From contig JAEWUC010000002.1 of NCBI GenBank assembly GCA_023397505.1, positions 186,001 to 250,000 on the forward strand: DNA of 64,000 bases, given 5' to 3'. Under the pieces are notes generated by a model. That model worked only from the letters and a program-made list of their open reading frames with translations. It had not been told where the DNA came from and did not search any database. The translations under genes were made by a program, and so were the position numbers. This DNA is from Bacteroidota bacterium. GTDB lineage: Bacteria; Bacteroidota; Ignavibacteria; Ignavibacteriales; Melioribacteraceae. Positions 48,993-58,089 of this stretch are shown here, one piece after another (the stretch's first letter is position 1; every line of letters begins with the position of its first letter).

Positions 48993-50513
48993 TTACATTT
49001 TGTTATGCTTTTCAAGCTCAATTTCGTTGGCAAGCATTTTATTAATTGAAGCCGCCGCGCGTCTTCCTTCACCCATTGCAAGTATTACTGTAGCAGCGCC
49101 GAGAACAATATCGCCTCCGGCAAAAATTCTATCAACAGATGTTTTCTGTGTTTCATCAACAATAATATTTCCCCATTTATTCACATTCATTTGCGGAGTG
49201 GTTTGGCTAATTAACGGGTTACTGCCATTGCCGATTGCTACAATAATTGTGTCAACTTCTAAAATAAATTCACTATTTGGGATAACAACCGGTCTTCTTC
49301 TGCCGGACTGATCAGGTTCTCCGAGTTCATATCTCAAACATTCCATTGCTTTAACTTTCCCTTTTTCGTCACCGATAATTCTTTTTGCATTTTGAAGAAA
49401 ATAAAAATTAATACCTTCTTCTTTTGCATGTGCAACTTCTTCTTTTCTTGCAGGCATTTCAACTTCTGTTCTTCTGTAGACGACATAAACATTTTCAGCA
49501 CCTAACCGTTTTGCCATTCGAGCAGAATCCATTGCAACATTCCCGCCGCCCAATACGGCGACATTTTTAGAAGGATATATGGGAGTATCTGCTTTACCTT
49601 TTTCGAAAGCGCGCATTAGGTTTGCTCTTGTCAAGTATTCATTCGCAGAAAATACTCCAACTAAATTTTCACCTTCTATTCCCATAAACATTGGGAGTCC
49701 TGCACCTGTGCCTATAAATACTGCATGATAATCATCTTTATCAATTAAATCTGTCAGTTTGCGTGTACGTCCTACAACGAAATTTGTTTTAAACTCAACA
49801 CCCATGGCTTTTAATGTTTCAATTTCTTTATCTATGATGTCGTTTGGTAGTCTGAATTCCGGTATGCCGTATCGAAGAACACCGCCTAGTTTATGAAATG
49901 CTTCGAAGATTGTAACTTGATGACCTTCGCGTCTGCAATCTGCCGCGACAACTAATCCTGCCGGGCCGCTCCCGACAACTGCAACTTTTTTACCGGTATC
50001 AGGTTTTACTTCCGGAATCGAAATTTTACCAGTTGTTCTTTCCCAATCGGCAATAAATCTTTCAAGTCTTCCGATTGCTACTGATTTATCAACATCTTTA
50101 AGTGCTTTACCGACTGCACAGTTCGATTGGCACTGTGTTTCTTGAGGGCAAACTCTTCCGCAAATTGCAGGTAATAAACTTGCTTCTTTAATTACATCGG
50201 AAGCGTTTTGAAATTCTCCGTGTGCGATATGATTTATGAATCTCGGTATGTCAATCTTTACCGGGCAATCCTCTACACAACTTTTTTTTACGCACTGTAA
50301 GCATCGTAGTGCTTCTATGCGAGCTTGTTCAATAGTATAGCCGAGGGCTACCTCATATAAATTTCTATTTCTTACAGCCGGATCTTGTGCGGGCATTTCC
50401 TGCGCGGGAATTTTAGTACGTTCTTTCGGCTTTAATTCGTCAACTTTAGAAATATATTCAACAATAATTTTTTTTGCTTCCTCAGCCAATTGTTCGGGTG
50501 TATAATGACTCAT
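48993..50513 (-). CDS. nfnB: NfnB-type NADPH-dependent flavoprotein subunit (GltD-like)
   Basis: 506 residues, homologous to the glutamate synthase small subunit. N-terminal 4Fe-4S ligands: ALRCLQCVKKSCVEDCPVKI (residues ~68-87) and AICGRVCPQETQCQSNC (~117-133). FAD-binding VAVVGSGPAGLVVAADCRRE (~174-193), NADPH-binding VAVLGGGNVAMDSARMAKRL (~316-335), and a closing FAD motif IFAGGDIVLGAATVILAMGEG. Together with the adjacent nfnA it would form the cytoplasmic electron-bifurcating NADH-dependent ferredoxin:NADP+ oxidoreductase. No glutamate synthase large subunit is present, which supports Nfn over GltBD. Overlaps nfnA by 4 nt (ATGA). Confidence 0.88.
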   Translation of the reverse strand: MSHYTPEQLAEEAKKIIVEYISKVDELKPKERTKIPAQEMPAQDPAVRNRNLYEVALGYTIEQARIEALRCLQCVKKSCVEDCPVKIDIPRFINHIAHGEFQNASDVIKEASLLPAICGRVCPQETQCQSNCAVGKALKDVDKSVAIGRLERFIADWERTTGKISIPEVKPDTGKKVAVVGSGPAGLVVAADCRREGHQVTIFEAFHKLGGVLRYGIPEFRLPNDIIDKEIETLKAMGVEFKTNFVVGRTRKLTDLIDKDDYHAVFIGTGAGLPMFMGIEGENLVGVFSANEYLTRANLMRAFEKGKADTPIYPSKNVAVLGGGNVAMDSARMAKRLGAENVYVVYRRTEVEMPARKEEVAHAKEEGINFYFLQNAKRIIGDEKGKVKAMECLRYELGEPDQSGRRRPVVIPNSEFILEVDTIIVAIGNGSNPLISQTTPQMNVNKWGNIIVDETQKTSVDRIFAGGDIVLGAATVILAMGEGRRAAASINKMLANEIELEKHNKM

Positions 50514-51364
50514 TGAAGCGCCTCCTTATCCTTAATTTCCTGCTCAAGAAAACAACTATGTTGTTCGCGTTCAATTTCTTTGTATGAATTCAATCTTGAA
50601 ATCATATTATCAAAATCAACTAGGTGACCGTCAAATTCGGGACCGTCGACGCACACAAATTTTACTTCTTTACCCACATTAACTCTGCATCCGCCGCACA
50701 TCCCAGTTCCATCAACCATGATCGTATTAAGCGAAACTTGAGTGAAAACTCCAAATGGTCTTGTTGTTTCCGAACAGAATTTCATCATTATCGGCGGACC
50801 GATTGCAATAACCATATCTGGTTTAGGATTGCGCTCACACATTTCCTTAAGAGGTTCAATTACAAGTGATTTTCTTCCATATGAACCATCATCCGTGCAA
50901 ACTATAAATTCATCTGCGATATTCTTCATTTCTTCTTCAAGAATTATCAAATCTTTATTGCGGGCTCCTATTATTGTAATTACTTTATTACCAGCATTTT
51001 TTAGTGCTTGAGCAATTGGATGGAGCGGTGCAACACCAATTCCACCACCCACACAAACAACAGTGCCAAAATTTTCAATATGAGTTGGTTTTCCTAACGG
51101 ACCGACAATAGCAGGTAGAGAATCACCTACATTCATTTTTGATAAAACAAGTGTTGTTTTTCCAACCACTTGGAAAATAATCGTAATTGAACCATCACTT
51201 ATACTGGCATCGGCAATAGTTAATGGAATTCTTTCGCCATAATCTTCATTGACTTGTAAAATTATAAATTGCCCGGCAGATCTTTCTTCAGCAATCAAAG
51301 GGGCATGAATTTTCATTTTAAACACATCTTTTGAAAGTTGCTTTTTCAAGAGGATTTTGCTCAT
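50510..51364 (-). CDS. nfnA: NfnA-type ferredoxin-NADP reductase subunit (SudB-like)
   Basis: 284 residues resembling the FAD/2Fe-2S subunit of dihydroorotate dehydrogenase electron-transfer proteins and NfnA. FAD-binding ERIPLTIADASI (~46-57), NAD-binding CVGGGIGVAPLHPIAQALKN (~106-125) and the 2Fe-2S site DGTGMCGGCRVNVG...FVCVDGPEFDGH (~214-243). In Nfn this subunit transfers electrons from NADH, coupling reduced ferredoxin oxidation to NADP+ reduction. First gene of the nfnA-nfnB operon. The 159-bp spacer to the divergent pnt genes holds a 14-bp palindrome that may control both. Confidence 0.88.
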   Translation of the reverse strand: MSKILLKKQLSKDVFKMKIHAPLIAEERSAGQFIILQVNEDYGERIPLTIADASISDGSITIIFQVVGKTTLVLSKMNVGDSLPAIVGPLGKPTHIENFGTVVCVGGGIGVAPLHPIAQALKNAGNKVITIIGARNKDLIILEEEMKNIADEFIVCTDDGSYGRKSLVIEPLKEMCERNPKPDMVIAIGPPIMMKFCSETTRPFGVFTQVSLNTIMVDGTGMCGGCRVNVGKEVKFVCVDGPEFDGHLVDFDNMISRLNSYKEIEREQHSCFLEQEIKDKEALQ

Positions 51365-51418
51365 CTATTCTCCGAGTAAGAAAATTTTACCCGCTAAAAT
51401 ATGGACTTTTAATCTTAT

Positions 51419-51432
51419 AGAAAACGTTTTCT
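51419..51432. promoter_or_regulatory. 14-bp palindrome AGAAAACGTTTTCT in nfn/pnt divergent spacer
   Basis: Perfect CG-centred palindrome of LacI-family operator style (AAACGTTT core), located 55 bp from the nfnA start and 92 bp from the pntAA start. Position between two divergent redox operons suggests a shared operator; the regulator is not identified. Confidence 0.45.
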
Positions 51433-51523
51433 GAACCTTTTATTTAGGGATTATGTTGGAATAAAAATATAGCATTGCGAATATTGTGATTATTATCAAA
51501 TTTGAAATAAAAAGGAGAACAAG

Positions 51524-52666
51524 GTGATAATTGTTGTTCCGAAAGAAATATTCAGAAGCGAAGACAGAGTAGCATTAGTCCCTGATGTGGCTGCGAAGCT
51601 AATCAAAAAAGGTTTTGAAGTAAGAATTGAAAAAGATGCCGGGATTAAATCAGGATTTTCTGACGAAAAATATGAAAAAGCTGGAGCTAAAATAATTGAC
51701 GATTTGAATGAATTATATTCTACGGCGGATATTGTTTTGAAAGTACAGCGACCAATAGAACACTCTGGATATCAAAAAAATGAACTTGAGTTGATGAAAA
51801 AGGGAAGTATTCTGATTTGTTTTTGTTATCCATTATTCTATCCGGAATTAGCCCAAAAAGCAGCACAACATGGAATTGATTTGATTTCGATGGATTCGAT
51901 TCCAAGAACAACTATTGCACAAAGAATGGATGCTCTTAGTTCACAGGCAAATATAGCGGGATATAAAAGCGTAATTCTATCAGCCAATTATCTTAATAAA
52001 ATATTTCCTTTAATGATGACTGCTGCAGGTACAATTTCTCCGGCTAAAGTTGTAATAATGGGTGCAGGTGTTGCTGGATTATCTGCATTGGGAACTGCAA
52101 AGAGATTGGGAGCAATTGTTGAAGTATCAGATGTTCGTCCACAAGTAAAAGAAGAGGTGCAAAGTTTAGGAGGAAAGTTTATTGAAGTTTCAACAGATTC
52201 AACAATGCAAGATGGCGGAGGATATGCAAAAGAGCAATCTGAAGAATTTTTAAGAAAGCAAAAAGAACTTATTTTCAAACATATTACAGAAGCCGATATT
52301 GTAATTACAACGGCTTTAATTCCAGGCAAAAAAGCTCCTGTATTAATCACTGAAGAAATGGTTAAAAAGATGAAAACCGGTTCTGTAATCCTTGATATGG
52401 CAGTGGAATTTGGTGGAAATTGTGAAATAAGTGAAGTGGGACAAGTAATTGAAAAATATAATGTTACAATTATCGGCGAACCTAATTTACCATCTTTAGT
52501 TCCATTTCATGCAAGTGAGATGTATTCAAAAAATCTACAGAATTTGATTGAATATTTCAGTTCAGATGGACATTTCAATCATAATATGGAAGATGAAATA
52601 TTGAAAGCTGCAACAATTGTTAAAAATGGGGAAATCGTTCAAGAAAGAATAAAAGTATTACTATAA
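51524..52666 (+). CDS. pntAA: NAD(P) transhydrogenase alpha subunit, NAD-binding part (PntAA)
   Basis: 380 residues. The dI domain of the proton-translocating transhydrogenase binds NAD(H). Start MIIVVPKEIFRSEDRVALVP uses GTG at 51524, with AAGGAG 13 bases before. MDALSSQANIAGYKSVILSA (~131-150) matches the RxDxxSSQANIAGY signature, VVIMGAGVAGLSALGTAKRL (~173-192) the NAD-binding fold, and GGGYAKE the family loop. The alpha subunit is split into PntAA and PntAB, as in Rhodospirillum and many Bacteroidota. First gene of pntAA-pntAB-pntB, divergent from nfnAB. Confidence 0.95.
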   Translation: MIIVVPKEIFRSEDRVALVPDVAAKLIKKGFEVRIEKDAGIKSGFSDEKYEKAGAKIIDDLNELYSTADIVLKVQRPIEHSGYQKNELELMKKGSILICFCYPLFYPELAQKAAQHGIDLISMDSIPRTTIAQRMDALSSQANIAGYKSVILSANYLNKIFPLMMTAAGTISPAKVVIMGAGVAGLSALGTAKRLGAIVEVSDVRPQVKEEVQSLGGKFIEVSTDSTMQDGGGYAKEQSEEFLRKQKELIFKHITEADIVITTALIPGKKAPVLITEEMVKKMKTGSVILDMAVEFGGNCEISEVGQVIEKYNVTIIGEPNLPSLVPFHASEMYSKNLQNLIEYFSSDGHFNHNMEDEILKAATIVKNGEIVQERIKVLL

Positions 52667-52700
52667 AATTATAAAACTATAAAATTTGAAAGGAGCAAGT

Positions 52701-52985
52701 ATGGAAGGGATTGGAATTTTAATGCTTATTTACGTTTTCGTTCTGGCAATTTTTGTCGGTTTCGAATTAATAACCAAAGTTCCGCCAACATTGCATACAC
52801 CGCTTATGTCTGGATCGAATGCAATATCAGGTATCACAATAGTTGGGGCAGTATTAAGCGCCGGATTACATGAATTTACTATAAGTACAATTTTAGGCCT
52901 AATCGCTGTTATTTTTGCTACGATAAATGTTGTGGGAGGTTTTCTCGTTACAGATCGCATGCTTAAAATGTTCAAAAAGAAGTGA
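52701..52985 (+). CDS. pntAB: NAD(P) transhydrogenase alpha subunit, membrane part (PntAB)
   Basis: 94 residues with three membrane segments: IGILMLIYVFVLAIFVGFEL, the segment around SGITIVGAVLSAG, and TILGLIAVIFATINVVGGFL. The conserved family loop LITKVPPTLHTPLMSGSNAI (residues ~20-39) is present. It contributes part of the proton channel. ATG 52701 is supported by AAAGGAG 6-12 bases upstream; a TTG at 52686 is less likely. It starts 34 bp after pntAA and ends 7 bp before pntB. Confidence 0.93.
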   Translation: MEGIGILMLIYVFVLAIFVGFELITKVPPTLHTPLMSGSNAISGITIVGAVLSAGLHEFTISTILGLIAVIFATINVVGGFLVTDRMLKMFKKK

Positions 52986-52992
52986 GTGAATA

Positions 52993-54387
52993 ATGAATAT
53001 ATTAATTGAGGTAAGTTATTTAATTTCATCAATTTTATTCATCTTTGGTATAAAAAAGTTAGCTTCACCCAAAACTGCACGTAAGGGCAATTTTTTAGCA
53101 GCACTTGGAATGTTGATAGCAATAATTGTTACATTGTTTGATCAGCATGTTTTAACATTTGAGTGGATATTTCTGGGAATGATTGTCGGAGGTATTATTG
53201 GTGTTCTAATGGCCTACAAAACCCCGATGACAGGAATGCCGCAAATGGTAGGTTTATTAAATGGTTTTGGCGGTGGAGCATCTTTACTTGTTGCACTTTC
53301 TGAATACTATAAAATGAAAAATTTTGCTTATTGGAATTATACAATAGAAACAAATATTACAGTATTCTTAAGTATTTTAATCGGCGCCATAACTTTTACT
53401 GGATCATTAATTGCTTTCGGTAAATTACAAGGTATTGTAACAGGAAAAGTAGTTAAATATCCATTCCAACATGCAACTAATCTTATTCTAATATTTGTAA
53501 CAATTGGCTTGGGTGTATTCTTTGTCAGTGAACCTACAAATGAATGGATGATATTAACATTAGGTGGAATTTCTTTGTTGCTTGGAATACTGCTTGTGCT
53601 ACCGATTGGTGGTGCAGATATGCCGGTAGCTATTTCTTTATTAAATTCATATTCTGGGATTGCCGGATCAATGACTGGTTTTGTTCTAAAAAATAATGAG
53701 CTGATTATTGCTGGAGCTCTAGTTGGCGCCTCTGGTATTATACTAACTCTAATTATGTGTAGAGGTATGAACCGGTCTTTGATGAATGTTGTGTTAGGAG
53801 GATGGGAAAATGCCGGTCAAGCATCTTCTCAATCATCTACAGTATCTCAAAAAGGAAGTGTTAAGTCTATTGATTCTGAGGAGTTAGCTATGTTATTTAA
53901 TGCTGTCGAGAACATAATAATTATACCAGGTTACGGAATGGCAGTAGCCCAAGCTCAACATGCAGTAAGAGATTTGGTAAATGTTCTTGAAACAAAAGGT
54001 AAAAAGGTGAGATTCGCAATTCATCCCGTTGCCGGAAGAATGCCTGGGCATATGAACGTGCTCCTTGCCGAAGCACAGATTTCTTACGATAAAATGTTTT
54101 CGATGGAAGACATTAACGATGACTTCTCAAATAATGATATTGCTCTAATTATTGGTGCAAATGATGTTGTCAATCCCGCAGCTCGTCACGATAAAAATAG
54201 TCCAATTTATGGAATGCCCATTCTCAATGCTGATTATTCCAAAACAGTTATTATTAATAAAAGATCAATGAATGCCGGTTATGCGGGTATTGATAACGAG
54301 TTATTTTTCTACCCAAATACCTTAATGTATTTCGGTGATGCAAAAGATGCTATAACAAAACTTACACACGAACTAAAGAATAGTTAA
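52993..54387 (+). CDS. pntB: NAD(P) transhydrogenase beta subunit (PntB)
   Basis: 464 residues: the membrane domain dII with about nine segments (e.g. FLAALGMLIAIIVTLF; PMTGMPQMVGLLNGFGGGAS, residues ~76-95) and the NADP-binding domain dIII (IIIPGYGMAVAQAQHAVRDL, ~310-329; FAIHPVAGRMPGHMNVLLAEA; IGANDVVNPAARHDKNSPIYGM). The complex uses the proton-motive force to drive hydride transfer from NADH to NADP+. Completes the pntAA-pntAB-pntB operon. Confidence 0.95.
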   Translation: MNILIEVSYLISSILFIFGIKKLASPKTARKGNFLAALGMLIAIIVTLFDQHVLTFEWIFLGMIVGGIIGVLMAYKTPMTGMPQMVGLLNGFGGGASLLVALSEYYKMKNFAYWNYTIETNITVFLSILIGAITFTGSLIAFGKLQGIVTGKVVKYPFQHATNLILIFVTIGLGVFFVSEPTNEWMILTLGGISLLLGILLVLPIGGADMPVAISLLNSYSGIAGSMTGFVLKNNELIIAGALVGASGIILTLIMCRGMNRSLMNVVLGGWENAGQASSQSSTVSQKGSVKSIDSEELAMLFNAVENIIIIPGYGMAVAQAQHAVRDLVNVLETKGKKVRFAIHPVAGRMPGHMNVLLAEAQISYDKMFSMEDINDDFSNNDIALIIGANDVVNPAARHDKNSPIYGMPILNADYSKTVIINKRSMNAGYAGIDNELFFYPNTLMYFGDAKDAITKLTHELKNS

Positions 54388-54649
54388 AATTATTGTACAT
54401 CAAAGAAAAACCTCATAATAGATAATCCCTGCCGAATATACATCACTTAAAATGATTTTACTTTACCATTTAATAGTTGGCAACCTGATTATAAAAGAAC
54501 ATCAATAATATCAAAGAATTCAATTTCCATACGAGATTATGCTAAACTTGAAATCATTATTACCGATAATTTGCAATGAAATGTTCTGACTAGGATTACA
54601 TTAAATATAACACATATATACTTAAAAATAATTATTGATAGAGGGTAAA

Positions 54650-54871
54650 ATGAAAAGAATCCTAGGAGATTTTAAGGTCTCGGTAAAACTCACTTTAATT
54701 TCTTGTGCGTTTTTAATGCCGATTTTGGTTCTATTATATTTTCTAACTGCCGAACAAAATATTAGAATTGATTTCGCGCAAAAAGAATTATACGGCAATG
54801 AATATTTGCGACCGTTAAAAGAAATCTTAGAACTAGCACCTGCTGCAAAACATATCTCGCACAATACTTAA
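54650..54871 (+). pseudogene. 5' part of a methyl-accepting chemotaxis protein, cut off by an in-frame stop
   Basis: 73 residues starting MKRILGDFKVSVKLTLISCAF, with first membrane segment LTLISCAFLMPILVLLYFL, then the beginning of the sensor domain (EILELAPAAKHISHNT). TAA at 54869-54871 ends it, but the same frame continues without further stop into the remainder at 54902. A single C-to-T change (CAA to TAA) would explain it. GAGGG precedes ATG 54650 by five bases. Confidence 0.8.
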
Positions 54872-54901
54872 AAAGGTTATTCATCCAAACTTGGAGAACA
54901 A

Positions 54902-56896
54902 TTGAAAGTTATTGAAGATATTGAAGATAGAATGAATTTACTGAAGGAAACAAATTCTTCTTTAAGCCAATATTTATCAACCGATAATAAGTATAGCGAG
55001 TTTCAGGCTAAATGGGAAAATTTAAAAAACAATTTATCAGATGAAGAAAAGTATTCGGATTTAATTTCGGAAATCAGGGGGCTTATTTCATATGCGGGTG
55101 ATAAATCGAATCTTATTTTAGATCCGGATTTGGATAGCTACTACATAATGGATGCTACTCTTCTAAAACTTCCTGAAAATATGGACCTGATTTATCAAAT
55201 TCTAACTTACGGCAAAGACATTGTGGAAAAGAAAAGTTTAACGCCCGATGAGAAGACCGAGTTAATTGTAAAAACAGGATTGTTATCCTCGAACTTACAA
55301 GCTTTATATAATGGAGTGCATGTTGCTTTTGACAATAACCCCGCACAAAATCTAAAAGTTTCTTTATCGAACGATTTGAAAAAGGCAGCTGATGAAACAA
55401 ATAGTTTTTTAAATCTAATCAACGAAAAAATATTGAATACCGAAAAGATTACAATTTCACCTTTTGACTACGAAGAAATAGCAAAAAATGCATTACAGGC
55501 AAATTTTAATTTTTGGGATCTAGCTATTGACGACCTTGATGGTCTTCTTTTGGCGAGAATTGATGGATTTAATAAAAGCAAATACATCACATTGGCAAGC
55601 GTACTCACAATTATTATTCTTACAATACTTTTTGTAATTATGATTATTAAAAACATAACATCTTCAATACAAGAATTGGCCGAAAGTGCCAAAAGATTTT
55701 CAAACGGTGAACAGACCGTAAGAGCCGAAGTGAATACAAAAGATGAGTTGGGAACACTTTCGAAAATTTTTAACGAAATGGTTGTTAAGATAAATGAATC
55801 GATCCAAAATGTTAAAGAAGAGAAAGCGAACGTAGAGAAGAAAATTGAAATTGCTATTGAAGAATCCGAAAAGCAGAATAAATATTTAGCAAGCAGTGTA
55901 GATATTATGCTGAAAGGAATAGAAAAGTTTGCACAAGGCGATTTAACGGTACAGTTAAGAATTAACAAACAAGATGAAATTGGCAAATTATATAATGGGT
56001 TTAATTCTGCCGTACTATCGATTAGAGAATTAGTACATACTTTAACCAATACTATTAATGCTACTACTGATGCAAGTCGGAATATCACAACAAATACGAG
56101 TGATATGGCTGCAGGATTTGAAGAACAAGGTCATCAAACTTCGGAAGTTGCATCTGCAATTTCTGAGATGACAATGACAATTTTAGATACAAGCAAAAAT
56201 GCAAATCTCGCAGCCAAAGCCGCTAATAAGGCTGGTAGTATTGCAAAGGACGGCGATAAAATTGTTGAAAAAACAATCGAGGGCATGAATAGAATTGCGC
56301 TCGTTGTTACTAATGCAGCCGAAACAGTTGAAAACTTAGGTGCAAGTTCAGACCAGATTGGAGAAATAATACAAGTAATTGACGATATCGCAGATCAAAC
56401 AAATCTGCTGGCTCTAAACGCTGCTATTGAAGCTGCAAGAGCCGGGGAACAAGGACGCGGCTTTGCAGTAGTTGCCGACGAAGTTAGAAAACTTGCCGAA
56501 AGAACAACTAAAGCGACTAAAGAAATTGCCGAGATGATAAAACAAATCCAAAAGGAAACTCACACTGCTGTAGAATCTATCTCCACCGGGAAAACAGAAG
56601 TTGAGCAAGGAAAATTATTTGCGGCCAAGGCCGGTAAAGCGCTAAAAGATATAATACAAGCATCGGACGAAGTGCTTAATGTTATTAATAACGTTGCTGC
56701 CGCAAGCGAAGAACAATCTGCTTCGGCCGAAGAAATAAACAGTAACATTACCGGTATTAGCAGGGTTGTAAACGATTCATCGCAGCATGTTCAAGAAATA
56801 GTAAAAGCTTCTGAAGAACTGAACAATCTCGCTTTTAATTTGAATGGGTTAGTCAGCAAATTCAAGATAAGTAATTCGGAGATGATTGCTGCATAG
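54902..56896 (+). CDS. methyl-accepting chemotaxis protein, remainder after in-frame stop
   Basis: 664 residues from a TTG at 54902, in the same frame as the fragment at 54650-54871. It contains the rest of the sensor region (helical), membrane segment 2 (ITLASVLTIIILTILFVIMI, ~225-244), a HAMP domain (ELAESAKRFSNGEQTVRAEV), a second HAMP-like segment (IEKFAQGDLTVQLRINKQDE) and the signalling hairpin tip IADQTNLLALNAAIEAARAG (~497-516) with EQGRGFAVVADEVRKLAERT. Without the first membrane helix, topology and sensing would be wrong, so the gene is probably inactive or depends on read-through. A terminator follows. Confidence 0.85.
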   Translation: MKVIEDIEDRMNLLKETNSSLSQYLSTDNKYSEFQAKWENLKNNLSDEEKYSDLISEIRGLISYAGDKSNLILDPDLDSYYIMDATLLKLPENMDLIYQILTYGKDIVEKKSLTPDEKTELIVKTGLLSSNLQALYNGVHVAFDNNPAQNLKVSLSNDLKKAADETNSFLNLINEKILNTEKITISPFDYEEIAKNALQANFNFWDLAIDDLDGLLLARIDGFNKSKYITLASVLTIIILTILFVIMIIKNITSSIQELAESAKRFSNGEQTVRAEVNTKDELGTLSKIFNEMVVKINESIQNVKEEKANVEKKIEIAIEESEKQNKYLASSVDIMLKGIEKFAQGDLTVQLRINKQDEIGKLYNGFNSAVLSIRELVHTLTNTINATTDASRNITTNTSDMAAGFEEQGHQTSEVASAISEMTMTILDTSKNANLAAKAANKAGSIAKDGDKIVEKTIEGMNRIALVVTNAAETVENLGASSDQIGEIIQVIDDIADQTNLLALNAAIEAARAGEQGRGFAVVADEVRKLAERTTKATKEIAEMIKQIQKETHTAVESISTGKTEVEQGKLFAAKAGKALKDIIQASDEVLNVINNVAAASEEQSASAEEINSNITGISRVVNDSSQHVQEIVKASEELNNLAFNLNGLVSKFKISNSEMIAA

Positions 56897-56906
56897 GCAA
56901 TTTGTT

Positions 56907-56937
56907 AAAAGGTCTTTCTTAAATAGAAGGACCTTTT
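56907..56937. terminator. bidirectional terminator between chemotaxis receptor and PAP2 genes
   Basis: Arms AAAAGGTCTTTC and GAAGGACCTTTT around a 7-nt loop, with A-run on the left and T-run on the right, so it can act for both convergent genes. Confidence 0.8.
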
Positions 56938-56954
56938 ATTAATAAATTCGATTC

Positions 56955-57740
56955 TTAAAAAGTAATTGATATTATGTTTGTTTGAACGGGGATTTCAATA
57001 CCATGAAAATCGTCGTTGTCATGATGTTGTTTATATACCCATTCAGCAACAAAATACCCAATGAAAGCACCAAAGAAAGTATCTGATAACCAATGCTGAT
57101 CTTGATACATTCTTGAAAATGCAGTTGCAAAAGCTGGAATATAAATTAAAATTTTCATCAAATCCGACTTTGAATTTTTCGATAAAATTGTTGAAAGCGA
57201 AAATGCAGTACTAGTGTGACTAGAAGGAAATGAGCTTCTGTCATATTGATAAATTGTTAACGGTTTAAAATGATTTGCGCCTTCTTCCAAATACGGACGA
57301 GATCTTCCGAAGGATACTTTCAATAATCCTGTTGTAAATCCTGTATATATAAAAGACTGAGCGGTTTCAAAAGCAATTCTTTTATTAGCACCATTATTAT
57401 TACTTATTCCGCTTAATGCAAATAATCCCGCAACAATTCCCGTTGTATATGCTTCACCCCAAATTCTACCTGCTTCAATTGGAAAACTGTTATAAAATGA
57501 TCTGTCTTTTATTATCTCATTTCTAACCGGTTCATCTCCGTAAGAAACTAAAAAAGTTGATAAACCAATTATGCCCAACTTTGCCAAATCTTCAGCTTTC
57601 CAATTTAACGGCTGTTTAATAAAATCTCTGCTTTCATTTCCGAATTGCTTGAACGTAAAATTATTCTGTGCATAAGAAATAGATATAAAAACAAAAATTA
57701 GTAGAGATGATTTATATAGTTTTCGAATAGTATATCTCAT
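56955..57740 (-). CDS. PAP2-family phosphatase
   Basis: 261 residues. A signal-like or membrane N-terminus (SSLLIFVFISISYAQ) precedes a PAP2 domain with all three motifs: KVSFGRSRPYLEEGA (K-x6-RP), SFPSSHTSTAFS (PSxH) and SRMYQDQHWLSDTFFGAFIG (SR-x5-H-x3-D). Family members dephosphorylate lipid phosphates such as undecaprenyl pyrophosphate or phosphatidylglycerol phosphate at the membrane. A predicted exported outer form is common in Bacteroidota. Downstream of crcB-DUF190 on the same strand with 5 bp to the DUF190 gene, so possibly part of the same transcript. Confidence 0.87.
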   Translation of the reverse strand: MRYTIRKLYKSSLLIFVFISISYAQNNFTFKQFGNESRDFIKQPLNWKAEDLAKLGIIGLSTFLVSYGDEPVRNEIIKDRSFYNSFPIEAGRIWGEAYTTGIVAGLFALSGISNNNGANKRIAFETAQSFIYTGFTTGLLKVSFGRSRPYLEEGANHFKPLTIYQYDRSSFPSSHTSTAFSLSTILSKNSKSDLMKILIYIPAFATAFSRMYQDQHWLSDTFFGAFIGYFVAEWVYKQHHDNDDFHGIEIPVQTNIISITF

Positions 57741-57745
57741 AAGAA

Positions 57746-58087
57746 TTAGAAAGTATATTTTATTATTTCGGCTTTTTCCAAAGTAACCAATCCGCCGCTT
57801 TCAGATGATTCAAAAATTTCTTCAACTATCGGAATAAAATTTTCAATCTTTGTTTGTTCGTCAACTATTTCAATAACCAAGGGCATATCTTCTGAAAGCC
57901 GTAAAATTTTAGCAGTGTGGATTCTGCTGTTTGCACCATAACCCATAATCCCTTTGTAAACAGTAGCACCTGCAAGATGATTTTGACGTGCTTCCATAAC
58001 AATTTTTTCGTAAACAGGAATACCGCCTATTTTATCTGATTCCCCGACAAAAATTCTTAATAGTTTTGCATCGCCCTGGAGTTTCAT
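57746..58087 (-). CDS. DUF190 domain protein
   Basis: 113 residues, standard for DUF190: MKLQGDAKLLRIFVGESDKI, then YEKIVMEARQNHLAGATVYK with the conserved GATVYKGIMGYGANSRIH (residues ~37-54), SEDMPLVIEIVDEQ and the C-terminal GLVTLEKAEIIKY. A PII-like fold is known for the family. ATG 58087 is preferred; the frame extends 51 codons upstream only by overlapping crcB. It starts 2 bp after the crcB stop, and crcB-DUF190 pairs are a known arrangement in fluoride resistance. Confidence 0.9.
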   Translation of the reverse strand: MKLQGDAKLLRIFVGESDKIGGIPVYEKIVMEARQNHLAGATVYKGIMGYGANSRIHTAKILRLSEDMPLVIEIVDEQTKIENFIPIVEEIFESSESGGLVTLEKAEIIKYTF

Positions 58088-58089
58088 TT

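Noticed and set aside
54460..54590. 40-codon frame (WQPDYKRTSIISKNSISIRD...) before the chemotaxis receptor
   Set aside because: No start codon and no recognisable homology; could be a chance frame or a gene remnant, not supportable.
55468..56088. 206-codon minus-strand frame opposite the chemotaxis receptor
   Set aside because: Composition (Ser/Phe/Ile-rich, low complexity) and full overlap with well-supported HAMP and membrane regions show a shadow frame.
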